From Pseudothioclava sp033100795 (lineage in GTDB: Bacteria; Pseudomonadota; Alphaproteobacteria; Rhodobacterales; Rhodobacteraceae), in contig NZ_JAWLVI010000002.1 of NCBI RefSeq assembly GCF_033100795.1, positions 124,001 to 188,000 on the forward strand: 64,000 bases of DNA. The letters are read 5' to 3'. Below the pieces are notes generated by a model. That model did not search any database. It was not told the origin of the DNA and worked only from the letters and a program-made list of their open reading frames with translations. The position numbers and the translations under genes are program-made. This document shows, piece after piece, positions 8,655 to 17,609 of the stretch (position 1 is the first letter of the stretch; the number at the start of each line of letters is the position of its first letter).

Positions 8655-10061
8655 TCAGAGCATTTCGCGGACGTCGGTCAGATGACCGGTAAGCGCAGCG
8701 GCAGCAGCCATGGCGGGCGACACAAGGTGGGTGCGGCCCTTATAGCCCTGACGGCCCTCGAAGTTGCGGTTCGAGGTCGAGGCGCAACGCTCACCCTCGG
8801 ACAGCTGGTCGGGGTTCATCGCAAGGCACATCGAGCAACCCGCCATACGCCATTCAAAACCGGCGTCGATGAAGACTTGGGCGATGCCCTCTTCCTCGGC
8901 CTGCGCACGCACAAGGCCCGAACCCGGAACGACCATCGCGCGGATACCGTCCTTGATCTTCTTACCTTTCAGGATTTCCGCAGCGGCACGGAGGTCTTCG
9001 ATCCGGCCGTTGGTGCACGAACCGATGAACACCGTGTCGATCTGGATGTCTGTCAGCTTTTGACCAGCGGTCAGACCCATATATTCAATCGCGCGCTTGG
9101 CTGCCTCGACCTTGCCGCCTTTGAACGACTCGGGCGCCGGAACAACGCCCGAAATCGGCAGAACGTCCTCGGGCGAGGTGCCCCAGGTCACAACCGGCTC
9201 GATCTCTTCGCCTTTCAGCGTCACGACTTTGTCGAACTGCGCGCCTTCGTCGGTGAAGAGGGTCTTCCACCAGGTCAGAGCTGCCTCGAACTGCGCGCCT
9301 TTAGGGGCGTGCGGGCGGCCTTTGACATATTCGAAAGTGGTCTCGTCCGGCGCGATCAGGCCGGCGCGGGCGCCGCCTTCGATGGCCATGTTGCAGACCG
9401 TCATGCGGCCTTCCATCGAGAGGTTGCGGATCGCTTCGCCGCAATACTCGATGACATAGCCGGTGCCGCCAGCGGTGCCGGTGGCGCCAATCACGGCGAG
9501 GGTGATGTCTTTTGCGGTCACACCGGGGCGCAGCTGGCCGGTGATCTCGACCTTCATGTTCTTCGATTTCTTCTGGATCAGCGTCTGGGTTGCCAGAACG
9601 TGCTCGACCTCGGAGGTGCCGATGCCGTGTGCCAGTGCGCCGAATGCACCGTGGGTCGCGGTGTGGCTATCGCCGCACACAACGGTCATGCCCGGAAGGG
9701 TCCAGCCCTGCTCGGGGCCGACGATGTGCACGATGCCCTGACGCACGTCAGACACCGGATAGTAGTTCACGCCGAAATCGCGGGCGTTCTTGTCAAGCGC
9801 TTCGACCTGAATACGCGATTCCTCGTTTTCGATGCCGTTTTCGCGGTCGGTCGTCGTGGGAACGTTGTGGTCCGGCACGGCGATGGTTTTTTCCGGCGCG
9901 CGCACTTTGCGGCCCGTCATCCGCAGCCCTTCGAAGGCTTGCGGGCTGGTCACTTCGTGCACGAGGTGACGGTCGATATACAGCAGGCAGGTGCCGTCTT
10001 CGTCCTGGGAAACGACGTGGGCGTCCCAGATCTTATCATAGAGGGTCTTAGGAGCAGACAT
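8655..10061 (-). CDS. leuC: 3-isopropylmalate dehydratase large subunit
   Basis: 468 residues, full length for the aconitase-type large subunit that carries the 4Fe-4S cluster. Cluster cysteines are visible in IGSCTNGRIEDLR (near residue 347) and AGCSMCLAMNPD (near 408-411). The N-terminus has LLYIDRHLVHEVTSPQAF, and VVCGDSHTATHGAFGALAHG lies near residue 130. The start at 10061 has AGAGAG just upstream. It is the first gene of leuC-leuD; its 5' gap (10062-10486) is shared with the divergent rsfS-rlmH unit. Confidence 0.97.
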   Translation of the reverse strand: MSAPKTLYDKIWDAHVVSQDEDGTCLLYIDRHLVHEVTSPQAFEGLRMTGRKVRAPEKTIAVPDHNVPTTTDRENGIENEESRIQVEALDKNARDFGVNYYPVSDVRQGIVHIVGPEQGWTLPGMTVVCGDSHTATHGAFGALAHGIGTSEVEHVLATQTLIQKKSKNMKVEITGQLRPGVTAKDITLAVIGATGTAGGTGYVIEYCGEAIRNLSMEGRMTVCNMAIEGGARAGLIAPDETTFEYVKGRPHAPKGAQFEAALTWWKTLFTDEGAQFDKVVTLKGEEIEPVVTWGTSPEDVLPISGVVPAPESFKGGKVEAAKRAIEYMGLTAGQKLTDIQIDTVFIGSCTNGRIEDLRAAAEILKGKKIKDGIRAMVVPGSGLVRAQAEEEGIAQVFIDAGFEWRMAGCSMCLAMNPDQLSEGERCASTSNRNFEGRQGYKGRTHLVSPAMAAAAALTGHLTDVREML

Positions 10062-10486
10062 GGCTCTCTCTTTCTTGGGGATAGCTTACGAATTGCGAAG
10101 ACTGGATGGGCGCGCATGCAGGCGCACCTCGGAACCCGCTGTCAAAGTCGGGCGAGGATTGAGTGGCTTTCGCCGTAAAAGCGCTCACGCAGGCGGGCGC
10201 GGTCATCCATGTCGAAAACAGTCATCATGCGTCGCGATATAGGCCATGGCGCACGAACCCGCAAGGAAATCTCGGGGCAAAGCCACTGACCTGCCCTTTG
10301 AAACTTGACATTCCGCGCAGATTGGCCGACCGGACAGAATTCCTGATCTCGGGTCGTTGAGAATTAACGACTTGGGTGTTACCTTTGTAACAGGCCCGGC
10401 GCCGGGGCGATTGCGGCGTGCAACCCTTGGAGGACTATGTCCTGTCTCGTCAACCCGCCGCAAATGCGGCTTCACCGGAGGCTCCC
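10062..10486. other. Divergent intergenic region leuC | rsfS with a tiny ORF
   Basis: These 425 bases should hold the promoters of leuC (minus) and rsfS (plus). On the minus strand a 28-codon frame at 10142-10225 reads MTVFDMDDRARLRERFYGES and ends LARL. Its composition looks protein-like but it has no Shine-Dalgarno sequence, and it lacks the run of leucines expected of a leucine attenuator. A small dyad GTTAC-CTTT-GTAAC at 10378-10391 lies upstream of rsfS. I see no transcription terminator or recognisable riboswitch. Confidence 0.4.
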
Positions 10487-10843
10487 ATGAGCGACAGTGC
10501 CACGGAGCCGACCAGCGACCAGATTCTGGCGCGCATCATCACATCGCTTGAAGACGACAAAGCCGAAGAGATCGTCACCATTGATCTGCGCGGTCGCTCG
10601 TCGATTGCCGATTACATGGTCATCTGCTCGGGTCGGTCGTCCCGTCAGGTTGCTGCTATCGCCGAAAAGCTGGTGCAGCGCATGAAAGAGGATTTCGGGC
10701 GGAATTGCCGGATCGAGGGCAAAGAGCAAGGCGACTGGGTGCTGATCGACAGCGCCGATGTGATCGTCCATGTCTTCCGCCCCGAAGTGCGCGAGTTCTA
10801 TCAGCTCGAAAAGATGTGGATGCCCACGGGCGCACCGGTCTGA
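10487..10843 (+). CDS. rsfS: Ribosomal silencing factor RsfS
   Basis: 118 residues beginning MSDSATEPTSD; the ATG at 10487 follows GGAGG at good spacing, so the longer upstream frame is not used. The protein binds uL14 on the 50S subunit and blocks subunit joining when nutrients are scarce. Family features: DDKAEEIVTIDLRGRSSIADYM, shortened here, near residues 23-45, GRSSRQVAAIAE, and GDWVLIDSADVIVHVF near residue 85. rlmH starts three bases after its stop, the common rsfS-rlmH pairing. Confidence 0.93.
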   Translation: MSDSATEPTSDQILARIITSLEDDKAEEIVTIDLRGRSSIADYMVICSGRSSRQVAAIAEKLVQRMKEDFGRNCRIEGKEQGDWVLIDSADVIVHVFRPEVREFYQLEKMWMPTGAPV

Positions 10844-10846
10844 CGC

Positions 10847-11314
10847 ATGAAGATCACGATCCTCGCGGTGGGGCGGCTTCGCAAAAGCCCCGAGCTGAGC
10901 CTGATCGACGATTACCTCGACCGTTTCAACAAGGCGGGCCGCAGCTTCGGGCTGGGGCCGGCTGTGATTATCGAGGTCGAGGGTAAGAAAAACCTCGGGA
11001 TGGACGCCGAAGCGCAACTGCTCGAACGCGCCATCCCGCAGGGTGCTGCCCTCGTTATTCTGGATGAGCGCGGCGCGGTGATCTCATCGCCCGAGTTTGC
11101 CGAAAAGATTGGCGCGTGGCGCGATAGCGCGCGCGATGTGTGCTTTGTGATTGGCGGCGCGGACGGGATCGCGCCTTCGCTGCGCGCGAGGGCGGATTAT
11201 GCGATCTCGTTCGGCAAGATGGTCTGGCCGCACATGCTGGTGCGGGTGATGCTGGCGGAACAGATCTACCGCGCCGGGCAGATTATTGCCGGAACGCCCT
11301 ATCATCGGGCTTAA
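10847..11314 (+). CDS. rlmH: 23S rRNA (pseudouridine-1915 N3) methyltransferase RlmH
   Basis: 155 residues, the standard size of this SPOUT-class enzyme, which methylates pseudouridine 1915 in helix 69 of 23S rRNA using S-adenosylmethionine. The knot motifs are visible: ALVILDERGAVISS, CFVIGGADGI near residue 100, and the C-terminal EQIYRAGQIIAGTPYHRA. Translation probably continues from rsfS, with only three bases between them. Confidence 0.95.
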   Translation: MKITILAVGRLRKSPELSLIDDYLDRFNKAGRSFGLGPAVIIEVEGKKNLGMDAEAQLLERAIPQGAALVILDERGAVISSPEFAEKIGAWRDSARDVCFVIGGADGIAPSLRARADYAISFGKMVWPHMLVRVMLAEQIYRAGQIIAGTPYHRA

Positions 11315-11406
11315 GCGGCCCGCACGCCTGCACAAATTTTGCTTGTCCGGTTATTCTTTCTTATACTCGGTCACATAGTGTCGTGTAACAAGTTGATGAG
11401 GCAGGA

Positions 11407-12126
11407 ATGGAACCGCTGGATAAACTGGCAATTTCGGGCGAAACGATCTCGACGCATGGGATGATGCTGATGTGCTATCAGCGCACCAAGCAGATCAGCG
11501 CGGCGTCTCGCAAGGCGTGGGAAGCAGGACAGACCAATCCGCTTGAGGCCGAGGTGGTCAAACGCCGTGACGAGATTTTCCAAGGCACCCTGAAAGAGGT
11601 ATTTGTCGATTACCTGCCCCTGCGCGCAGAGCTTGCCAAAATGGGCCGCAAACCGGCCCGCGTTGTCGACATCGGCTGCGGGCAGGCACTGAACGACGTA
11701 TTTCTGGTCAAGGATTTCGATTGCGCCGTGACGCTGGTCGATATCGAGGAAACGCCGCAACAATACCACAACTGGAACAGCAGCGGTTCGGGCTATGCCT
11801 CTTTGTCCGAAGCGGAGGCGTTCTTGCGCGCGAATGGCGCCAAGGATGTGACAGCCGTCAACCCGCGCAAGGCACCCGCCAGGATGAAGGAGGTGCGGGG
11901 CGATCTTGTCACCAGCCTGATTTCCTGCGGCTTCCATTATCCCATCGGCGAATATGCCGATCTGTTCGTTGATACGGTCAAGGCAGGCGGGCTTGTGATG
12001 CTGGATATTCGCAAGCGCTATTTCCGCAATCCCGACGCCGATCTTACGCGGCTTCTGCGCGCGGGCAAACACACGGAAATCGACAGCACAGAACATAAGG
12101 CCCATCGCCTGATCTTCCATTCGTGA
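11407..12126 (+). CDS. Class I SAM-dependent methyltransferase, substrate unknown
   Basis: 239 residues. The SAM-binding loop VVDIGCGQALND is at residues 86-97, followed by an acidic strand end VTLVDIEE about 20 residues later, as in Rossmann-fold methyltransferases. SLISCGFHYPIGEYADLF and GGLVMLDIRKR match the later motifs. The protein begins MEPLDKLAISGETIS and has no signal peptide. The start follows AGGCAGGA. It stands between rlmH and gpmI on the same strand with gaps of 92 and 66 bases, so it may have its own promoter. The sequence does not reveal the substrate. Confidence 0.75.
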   Translation: MEPLDKLAISGETISTHGMMLMCYQRTKQISAASRKAWEAGQTNPLEAEVVKRRDEIFQGTLKEVFVDYLPLRAELAKMGRKPARVVDIGCGQALNDVFLVKDFDCAVTLVDIEETPQQYHNWNSSGSGYASLSEAEAFLRANGAKDVTAVNPRKAPARMKEVRGDLVTSLISCGFHYPIGEYADLFVDTVKAGGLVMLDIRKRYFRNPDADLTRLLRAGKHTEIDSTEHKAHRLIFHS

Positions 12127-12192
12127 CCCTGTTTCGGTTGCCGTTTTCCACCTGCGCGCGTAAGACATCTGCGAAGCTTGCAGGAGGCCGCC

Positions 12193-13713
12193 ATGACCCA
12201 TCCGAAACCCGTTGTTCTGTGCATTCTTGATGGTTGGGGCGAGCGCGCCGAGACCGAGGGTAACGCCCCCGCGCTGGCCCATACGCCCAACATCGACCGG
12301 ATATGGGCAACCTGCCCCAAGGCGACGCTGATCACGCACGGGCCGGATGTGGGTCTGCCGACCGGGCAGATGGGGAACTCGGAAGTCGGGCACACCAATA
12401 TCGGCGCGGGCCGCGTGGTGGCGATGGACCTTGGCGCCATTGACCTTGCGATCGAGGACGGGTCGTTCTTCGCAAATGAGGCAATTTCGGCATTCGTGGC
12501 CAAGCTCAAGGCCTCGGGCGGGACCGCGCATCTGATGGGGGTCGTGTCGGACGGCGGTGTGCACGGCCATATCGAACATGTTCTGGCCGCCTGCAAAGCC
12601 GTGTCGGACGCGGGCGTGCCAGTTGTTCTGCACGCCATTACGGACGGGCGCGATGTGGCGCCGGACTCGGCCAAAGGATTTGTCGAAGACCTGATGAGCC
12701 GCCTGCCTGCGGGGTGCTCGGTCGGAACCGTCATCGGCCGCTATTGGGCGATGGACCGCGATAACCGGTGGGAGCGCGTGGGCCGCGCCTATGAGGCGAT
12801 GGTCAACGCCAAAGGTGAAACGGCGGCAGATCCGGTTGCGGCAGTTGCGGCCTCTTACGCCAAAAACGAGATGGACGAATTCATCGCCCCCACCGTCATT
12901 GATGGCTACGCAGGCGCAAAAGATGGCGATGGTTTCTTCTGCTTGAACTTCCGCGCAGACCGCGCGCGCGAAATTCTGCGCGCCCTGGCGGAGCCGGGTT
13001 TCTCTGATTTCGACACCGGCACCCGCCCCGAATGGGCGGCACTTCTGGGTATGGTTGAATATTCCGTCAGCCATAACGCCTATATGCAAACTGCCTACCC
13101 GAAGCGCGAAATCAAGAACACGCTGGGTGAATGGGTCGCCAAGAAGGGCAAGACCCAGTTCCGTTTGGCCGAGACCGAGAAATACCCGCATGTCACCTTC
13201 TTCCTGAATGGCGGCAAAGAGCTGCCCGAAGAAGGCGAAGACCGCTTCATGCCGAAATCGCCCAAGGTTGCGACCTACGATCTACAGCCCGAAATGTCGG
13301 CGCCCGAGGTGACGGACCAGTTTATCGCCGCGATCGAGCATGGCTATGACCTGATTGTCGTGAACTTTGCGAACCCCGATATGGTGGGGCATACAGGCTC
13401 TCTCAAGGCTGCGATGGCTGCCTGCGAAGAGATCGACCGCGATCTGGGCCGCGTGATTGAAGCGCTGGAAAAGGCGGGCGGCGCGATGATCGTGACCGCC
13501 GACCACGGCAATTGCGAAACGATGATCGACCCGGAAACCGGCGGGCCGCATACGGCGCATACCACCAACCTTGTGCCGGTCGGGCTGATCGGTGGTCCGG
13601 CGGGCGTTAGCCTGCGCAAAGGGCGACTGGCCGATCTGGCGCCGACTCTTCTTGACCTCATGGGCCTGGACAAGCCCGAAGAAATGACCGGCGAAACCCT
13701 GATCGTCCGGTAA
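12193..13713 (+). CDS. gpmI: 2,3-bisphosphoglycerate-independent phosphoglycerate mutase
   Basis: 506 residues. It interconverts 3- and 2-phosphoglycerate with two manganese ions and a phosphoserine intermediate. The metal-binding DGWGER is near the N-terminus, the catalytic serine is in QMGNSEVGHTNIGAGR near residue 62, and later metal ligands are in NFANPDMVGHTG and TADHGNCE. The ATG at 12193 follows a perfect AGGAGG, five codons inside the longest frame. The EnvC-like gene starts two bases after its stop, and ctpA follows: gpmI-envC-ctpA is a conserved order in alphaproteobacteria. Confidence 0.97.
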   Translation: MTHPKPVVLCILDGWGERAETEGNAPALAHTPNIDRIWATCPKATLITHGPDVGLPTGQMGNSEVGHTNIGAGRVVAMDLGAIDLAIEDGSFFANEAISAFVAKLKASGGTAHLMGVVSDGGVHGHIEHVLAACKAVSDAGVPVVLHAITDGRDVAPDSAKGFVEDLMSRLPAGCSVGTVIGRYWAMDRDNRWERVGRAYEAMVNAKGETAADPVAAVAASYAKNEMDEFIAPTVIDGYAGAKDGDGFFCLNFRADRAREILRALAEPGFSDFDTGTRPEWAALLGMVEYSVSHNAYMQTAYPKREIKNTLGEWVAKKGKTQFRLAETEKYPHVTFFLNGGKELPEEGEDRFMPKSPKVATYDLQPEMSAPEVTDQFIAAIEHGYDLIVVNFANPDMVGHTGSLKAAMAACEEIDRDLGRVIEALEKAGGAMIVTADHGNCETMIDPETGGPHTAHTTNLVPVGLIGGPAGVSLRKGRLADLAPTLLDLMGLDKPEEMTGETLIVR

Positions 13714-13715
13714 TC

Positions 13716-14846
13716 ATGCGGAACGCGCTCTGGGCATTTTTTCTGTCGGCAAGCGCTGCGGTGGCCAGCCCCGCAGCGGATGTAGCCCTTCAAGCCGCCG
13801 ATGATTTGCGCGCGGCCATCGGGGCACTGGACGCGGCCCAGACCAAAAAGGACCGCGTGGCCGCACTGACCGAAACCATCGGCGCCTATGAGGCGGGGCT
13901 TGGGGCGCTGCGTGACGGGTTACGCCGCGCGGCGATCCGAGAACGCGAAATTCGCACTCAATTTGACGCGAAAAGCGAGGAGATCGGGCGTCTTTTGGGC
14001 GTTATGTCGACGATGGAGCAGTCAGAGGGGCCGTTGCTTTTGCTGCATCCGACGGGGCCGCTTGGGTCGGCGCGCTCGGGGATGGTGCTATCTTCGGTCA
14101 CGCCCGCGCTACAATCCGAGGCGAACAAGCTGAAATCCGGCCTGAACGAAATCCAGACGCTCCGCGAGCTGCAACAAAGCGCCGCCGCGACACTGAACGC
14201 TGGCCTGCAATCGGTTCAGGACGCGCGCACCGCGCTAAGTCAGGCGGTATCCGAACGCAGCGCCCTGCCCGGCCGCTATATCGAAGAACCCGAGGACTTG
14301 CGGCAACTGGTGGAAAGCGCCGATACGCTGGAGGGGTTTGCGGTTGGTCTGTCCGATCTGGATACGGACATCGGCGCGCCGATGGAGGATTTCGAAGGCG
14401 CGATGGGCGGCTTGCCTCTTCCGGTGATCGGCTCGGTGCTGCGCCGCTTTGACGAGGCCGACGCGGCAGGGATCCGCCGCAAAGGGTTGATCCTTGCCAC
14501 GGCGCCCCTTGCTCTGGTGCGCGCGCCGTGGCCAGCGACCATCCGCTATCGCGGGCCGCTGCTGGACTACGGAAATGTGATGATCCTTGAGCCGTCTGAG
14601 GGCTATCTTCTGGTTCTGGCCGGCCTCGGGACGGTCTATGGTGAAACCGGAGATGTGCTGGCGGCGGGCGATGCAGTCGGCCTGATGGGCGGGCGCGATG
14701 CCGTTGCCAGCGAGTTCGGTGCAGATTTTGTGCGTTCTGCGCAACTTGGCGGTGGCGCAGGTCGTTCGGAGACGCTTTACTTGGAGCTAAGACAGGGCGG
14801 GGAGCCCGTGAACCCGAGCGCGTGGTTCGCACAAACAAAGGACTGA
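13716..14846 (+). CDS. EnvC-like murein hydrolase activator (degenerate M23)
   Basis: 376 residues with a signal peptide (AFFLSASAAVASPA). A long coiled coil spans about residues 20-190 and the C-terminal ~120 residues have the LytM/M23 fold (YGNVMILEPSEGYLLVLAG, then LYLELRQGGEPVNPSAWF). The metal ligands of active M23 peptidases (HxxxD and HxH) are absent; the matching positions read EPSEGY and LYLEL. As in EnvC and NlpD, it would activate an amidase rather than cut peptidoglycan itself. It is two bases from gpmI and 11 bases from ctpA, so all three are probably co-transcribed. Confidence 0.85.
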   Translation: MRNALWAFFLSASAAVASPAADVALQAADDLRAAIGALDAAQTKKDRVAALTETIGAYEAGLGALRDGLRRAAIREREIRTQFDAKSEEIGRLLGVMSTMEQSEGPLLLLHPTGPLGSARSGMVLSSVTPALQSEANKLKSGLNEIQTLRELQQSAAATLNAGLQSVQDARTALSQAVSERSALPGRYIEEPEDLRQLVESADTLEGFAVGLSDLDTDIGAPMEDFEGAMGGLPLPVIGSVLRRFDEADAAGIRRKGLILATAPLALVRAPWPATIRYRGPLLDYGNVMILEPSEGYLLVLAGLGTVYGETGDVLAAGDAVGLMGGRDAVASEFGADFVRSAQLGGGAGRSETLYLELRQGGEPVNPSAWFAQTKD

Positions 14847-14857
14847 AAAGGTTCAGT

Positions 14858-16225
14858 ATGAAAAAGTTTCTATTCGCCGCGATGGGCGGCACGATTGCAG
14901 GCGCCCTTATCTCGACGCAGATCGCCGCTCCGCTGATGGCGCAAGAGGCCGCAAAACCCGCCTCCGTCTACGAACAGCTTGACCTGTTCGGTGAGATTTT
15001 TGAACGAATCCGCGCGGACTATGTCGAGGAGGTCAACGAGAAAGACCTGATCGAGGCTGCGATCAACGGGATGCTGGTCTCGCTTGACCCGCATTCAAGC
15101 TATCTGCCGCCCGAAGACTTCGACGATATGAAGGTGCAGACCCGTGGCAGCTTTGGCGGGCTGGGGATCGAGGTCACGCAGGAGGACGGCTTTATCAAGG
15201 TTGTCTCGCCGATGGATGGCACTCCGGCCGAGCAGGCTGGCATTCAGGCGGGCGATTTTATCACCCATGTCGATGGCGAATCCGTGCTGGGGCTGACGCT
15301 GAATGACGCCGTTGACCTGATGCGCGGGCCGGTCGGCTCGGAGATCGTGGTGACGGTGGTGCGCGAAGGCGAGGCGGAACCCTTCGACGTGTCGATCATC
15401 CGCGATACGATCAAGCTGACGGCGGTTCGCGGACGCCTTGAGGGCAACGCGGTTGTGCTGCGCGTTACGACCTTTAATGACCAGACCTTCCCGAACCTCC
15501 AGGATTCGCTGGAGAAACAAGTGAAAGAGGCCGGGGGCATCGACAAGGTCAGCGGCTTTATCATCGACCTGCGTAACAACCCCGGCGGCCTGCTGGATCA
15601 GGCGATTGCTGTGTCGGATGCCTTCCTCGACAAGGGCGAGATCGTCTCGACCCGTGGCCGCAAACCCGAAGAGAGCGAGCGCTTTAACGCGACGCCGGGC
15701 GACATGGCCGAGGGCAAACCGATTGTCGTGCTGATCAATGGCGGCTCGGCCTCGGCCTCCGAGATCGTGACCGGTGCGCTGCAAGACCATCGTCGCGCGA
15801 TTGTCGTGGGCACGCAGAGCTTCGGCAAAGGCTCGGTCCAGACGGTTATGCCGATCCGTGGCGATGGCGCAATGCGCCTGACGACGGCGCGCTATTACAC
15901 GCCGTCCGGCCGCTCGATCCAGTCGCTTGGTATCGCGCCGAATATCGTGGTCGAACAGCCGCCGCGCGCGCCTGCCGATGAAACCGCGACCGAGGACAAA
16001 CCGCACCGCACGACCGAAGCAGATCTGCGCGGCTCGCTGTCGAATGACTCGATGACCGAAGACGAGCTGCGTCAGGCCGAGGAAGAGCGTAAGCACGCTG
16101 AAGAATCCGCCAAGCTCCGGCTTGAGGATTATCAGCTTGCCTATGCCATCGATATTCTGCGCGGGCTGTCTGTCATCGCGCCGGAAACAGGTGGCACGGT
16201 GCAAAAGGCCGAAGTCGCACAATAA
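14858..16225 (+). CDS. ctpA: Carboxy-terminal processing protease (S41 family)
   Basis: 455 residues starting MKKFLFAAMGG after GAAAAGG. An N-terminal signal or anchor segment is followed by a PDZ domain (about residues 95-175, GGLGIEVTQEDG and AGIQAGDFITHVDGE) and the S41 protease domain. The catalytic serine is predicted at Ser299 in GGSASASE and the general-base lysine at Lys324 in SFGKGSVQ. Substrates are periplasmic proteins or peptidoglycan hydrolases; the upstream EnvC-like gene supports a role in wall turnover. A low-complexity, Glu-rich tail follows residue 380. Confidence 0.95.
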   Translation: MKKFLFAAMGGTIAGALISTQIAAPLMAQEAAKPASVYEQLDLFGEIFERIRADYVEEVNEKDLIEAAINGMLVSLDPHSSYLPPEDFDDMKVQTRGSFGGLGIEVTQEDGFIKVVSPMDGTPAEQAGIQAGDFITHVDGESVLGLTLNDAVDLMRGPVGSEIVVTVVREGEAEPFDVSIIRDTIKLTAVRGRLEGNAVVLRVTTFNDQTFPNLQDSLEKQVKEAGGIDKVSGFIIDLRNNPGGLLDQAIAVSDAFLDKGEIVSTRGRKPEESERFNATPGDMAEGKPIVVLINGGSASASEIVTGALQDHRRAIVVGTQSFGKGSVQTVMPIRGDGAMRLTTARYYTPSGRSIQSLGIAPNIVVEQPPRAPADETATEDKPHRTTEADLRGSLSNDSMTEDELRQAEEERKHAEESAKLRLEDYQLAYAIDILRGLSVIAPETGGTVQKAEVAQ

Positions 16226-16235
16226 AATCCGGATC

Positions 16236-16260
16236 GGGGGCCGCGCGCCCCCGTTTCTTT
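16236..16260 (+). terminator. Rho-independent terminator after ctpA
   Basis: GGGGGC, loop CGCGC, GCCCCC, then GTTTCTTT. It lies 10 bases after the ctpA stop and just ahead of rppH, so rppH transcription depends on read-through or its own start. Confidence 0.75.
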
Positions 16261-16274
16261 CTAAAGGATTCCAG

Positions 16275-16763
16275 ATGCTTACCCGTGACCAGATCGAAGC
16301 CCTTCCCTACCGTCCCTGCGTTGGCGTCGTGCTGATGAACGCCGAGGGGCGCATCTTTACCGGCCAGCGGATCGACAACCCTGGCAATGCATGGCAAATG
16401 CCGCAAGGCGGGATCGACGAGGGCGAAAAGCCCCGCGCCGCCGCGCTGCGCGAGCTGTGGGAAGAGACCGGCATCACCGACGATCTGGTGGAGTTCGTCG
16501 CCAAGGCCGATGACTGGGTCTATTACGACCTGCCGCACGATCTGGTTGGCAAAATCTGGAAGGGCAAATATCGCGGCCAGCGCCAGAAGTGGTTTCTGTT
16601 CCGCTATCTTGGCACCGATGCTCAGGTCAATATCGCGACCGAACACCCCGAGTTTTCGGTCTGGTCATGGATGGAACATCCGCAAGTGGTCGAAAGCATC
16701 GTCCCCTTCAAACGCGATGTCTACGAGACGGTTTTCACCGCCTTCGCAGAGCATCTGAAGTAA
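16275..16763 (+). CDS. rppH: RNA pyrophosphohydrolase
   Basis: 162 residues beginning MLTRDQIEALPYRPCVG after AAAGGA. This Nudix enzyme removes pyrophosphate from 5'-triphosphorylated mRNA and so starts decay. The Nudix box spans roughly residues 43-65 (GGIDEGEKPRAAALRELWEE and the following TGI), preceded by NAWQMPQGGID. QRQKWFLFRY near residue 105 is also typical of RppH. Its stop codon is immediately adjacent to the nadC stop on the other strand, with no base between. Confidence 0.95.
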   Translation: MLTRDQIEALPYRPCVGVVLMNAEGRIFTGQRIDNPGNAWQMPQGGIDEGEKPRAAALRELWEETGITDDLVEFVAKADDWVYYDLPHDLVGKIWKGKYRGQRQKWFLFRYLGTDAQVNIATEHPEFSVWSWMEHPQVVESIVPFKRDVYETVFTAFAEHLK

Positions 16764-17609
16764 TCAGAAATCCAGCCCGAGGTCGAGCGTGCGCGCCGAA
16801 TGGGTGAGCGCGCCCGACGAGATATAGTCAACGCCGGTCGCGGCAACCTCGGCGATCCGGTCAAGTTTCATGTTGCCCGACGCCTCTAGCACGGCGCGGC
16901 CTGCGGTCAGCGCGACGGCCTTTTTCAGGGTCGGCGTGTCCATGTTGTCCAGCAAGATGACATCCGCACCGCCAACAGACAGCGCCTCTTCAAGCTGGTC
17001 GAGACGGTCCACCTCCAGCTCGACCCGCATCATATGCGAGCGCGCCGCCTTGGCTGCCTTGAGCACCGCGCGAATACCGCCCGCCGCCGCGATATGGTTA
17101 TCCTTGATCAGGATCGCGTCCGACAACCCGTAACGGTGGTTCGAGCCGCCACCATGCTGCACGGCCAGCTTTTCGACCGCGCGCAAACCGGGCGTGGTTT
17201 TGCGGGTGCAGGTGATCTTGCAATTCGTGCCTTTGGTCTGGGCAACAAAGCCCGCCGTTTTCGTTGCAATCCCCGTCAGGCGGCCAGCAAAGTTCAGCGC
17301 GACACGTTCACCCATCAGGATCGAAGCCGCCTCGCCCTCGATCGTCATGAGCGTCTGGCCGGGGTCGCAGGGGCGGCCATCCGGCACAAGAGTTTTCACC
17401 TTCAAAGCCGGATCAACCAGACGAAAGGCCATCGCGGCAATCTGCATCCCCGAGACAACGCCGGTTTCGCGCGCATTCAGCCGCGCCTCATAGCGCGCAC
17501 CCGCCGGAATGACCGCGCGGGTGGTCACATCTCCCATCGGCGCAAGATCTTCGGTCAGCGCGGCGCGCACCAACGGTTCCAGCAGGAAATCGGGAAGCGA
17601 AGCGGTCAT
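16764..17609 (-). CDS. nadC: Nicotinate-nucleotide pyrophosphorylase (carboxylating)
   Basis: 281 residues. It converts quinolinate and PRPP to nicotinate mononucleotide with loss of CO2, the third step of de novo NAD synthesis. Family blocks: LTEDLAPMGDVTT at the N-terminus, CTRKTTPGLRAVEKLAVQHG near residue 135 containing PRPP/quinolinate-binding arginines and lysine, LIKDNHIAAAGG near 168, and LEASGNMKLDRI near 240. Its ATG overlaps the nadB stop by four bases (ATGA), so translation is coupled. It is the last gene of the nadA-nadB-nadC unit. Confidence 0.96.
   Translation of the reverse strand: MTASLPDFLLEPLVRAALTEDLAPMGDVTTRAVIPAGARYEARLNARETGVVSGMQIAAMAFRLVDPALKVKTLVPDGRPCDPGQTLMTIEGEAASILMGERVALNFAGRLTGIATKTAGFVAQTKGTNCKITCTRKTTPGLRAVEKLAVQHGGGSNHRYGLSDAILIKDNHIAAAGGIRAVLKAAKAARSHMMRVELEVDRLDQLEEALSVGGADVILLDNMDTPTLKKAVALTAGRAVLEASGNMKLDRIAEVAATGVDYISSGALTHSARTLDLGLDF

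Noticed and set aside
8064..10178. A 704-codon plus-strand open frame
   Set aside because: It is antisense to leuD and leuC and has the skewed composition of a shadow frame.
11371..13191. A 606-codon minus-strand open frame
   Set aside because: It is antisense to gpmI and the methyltransferase, with no family motif and no ribosome site.
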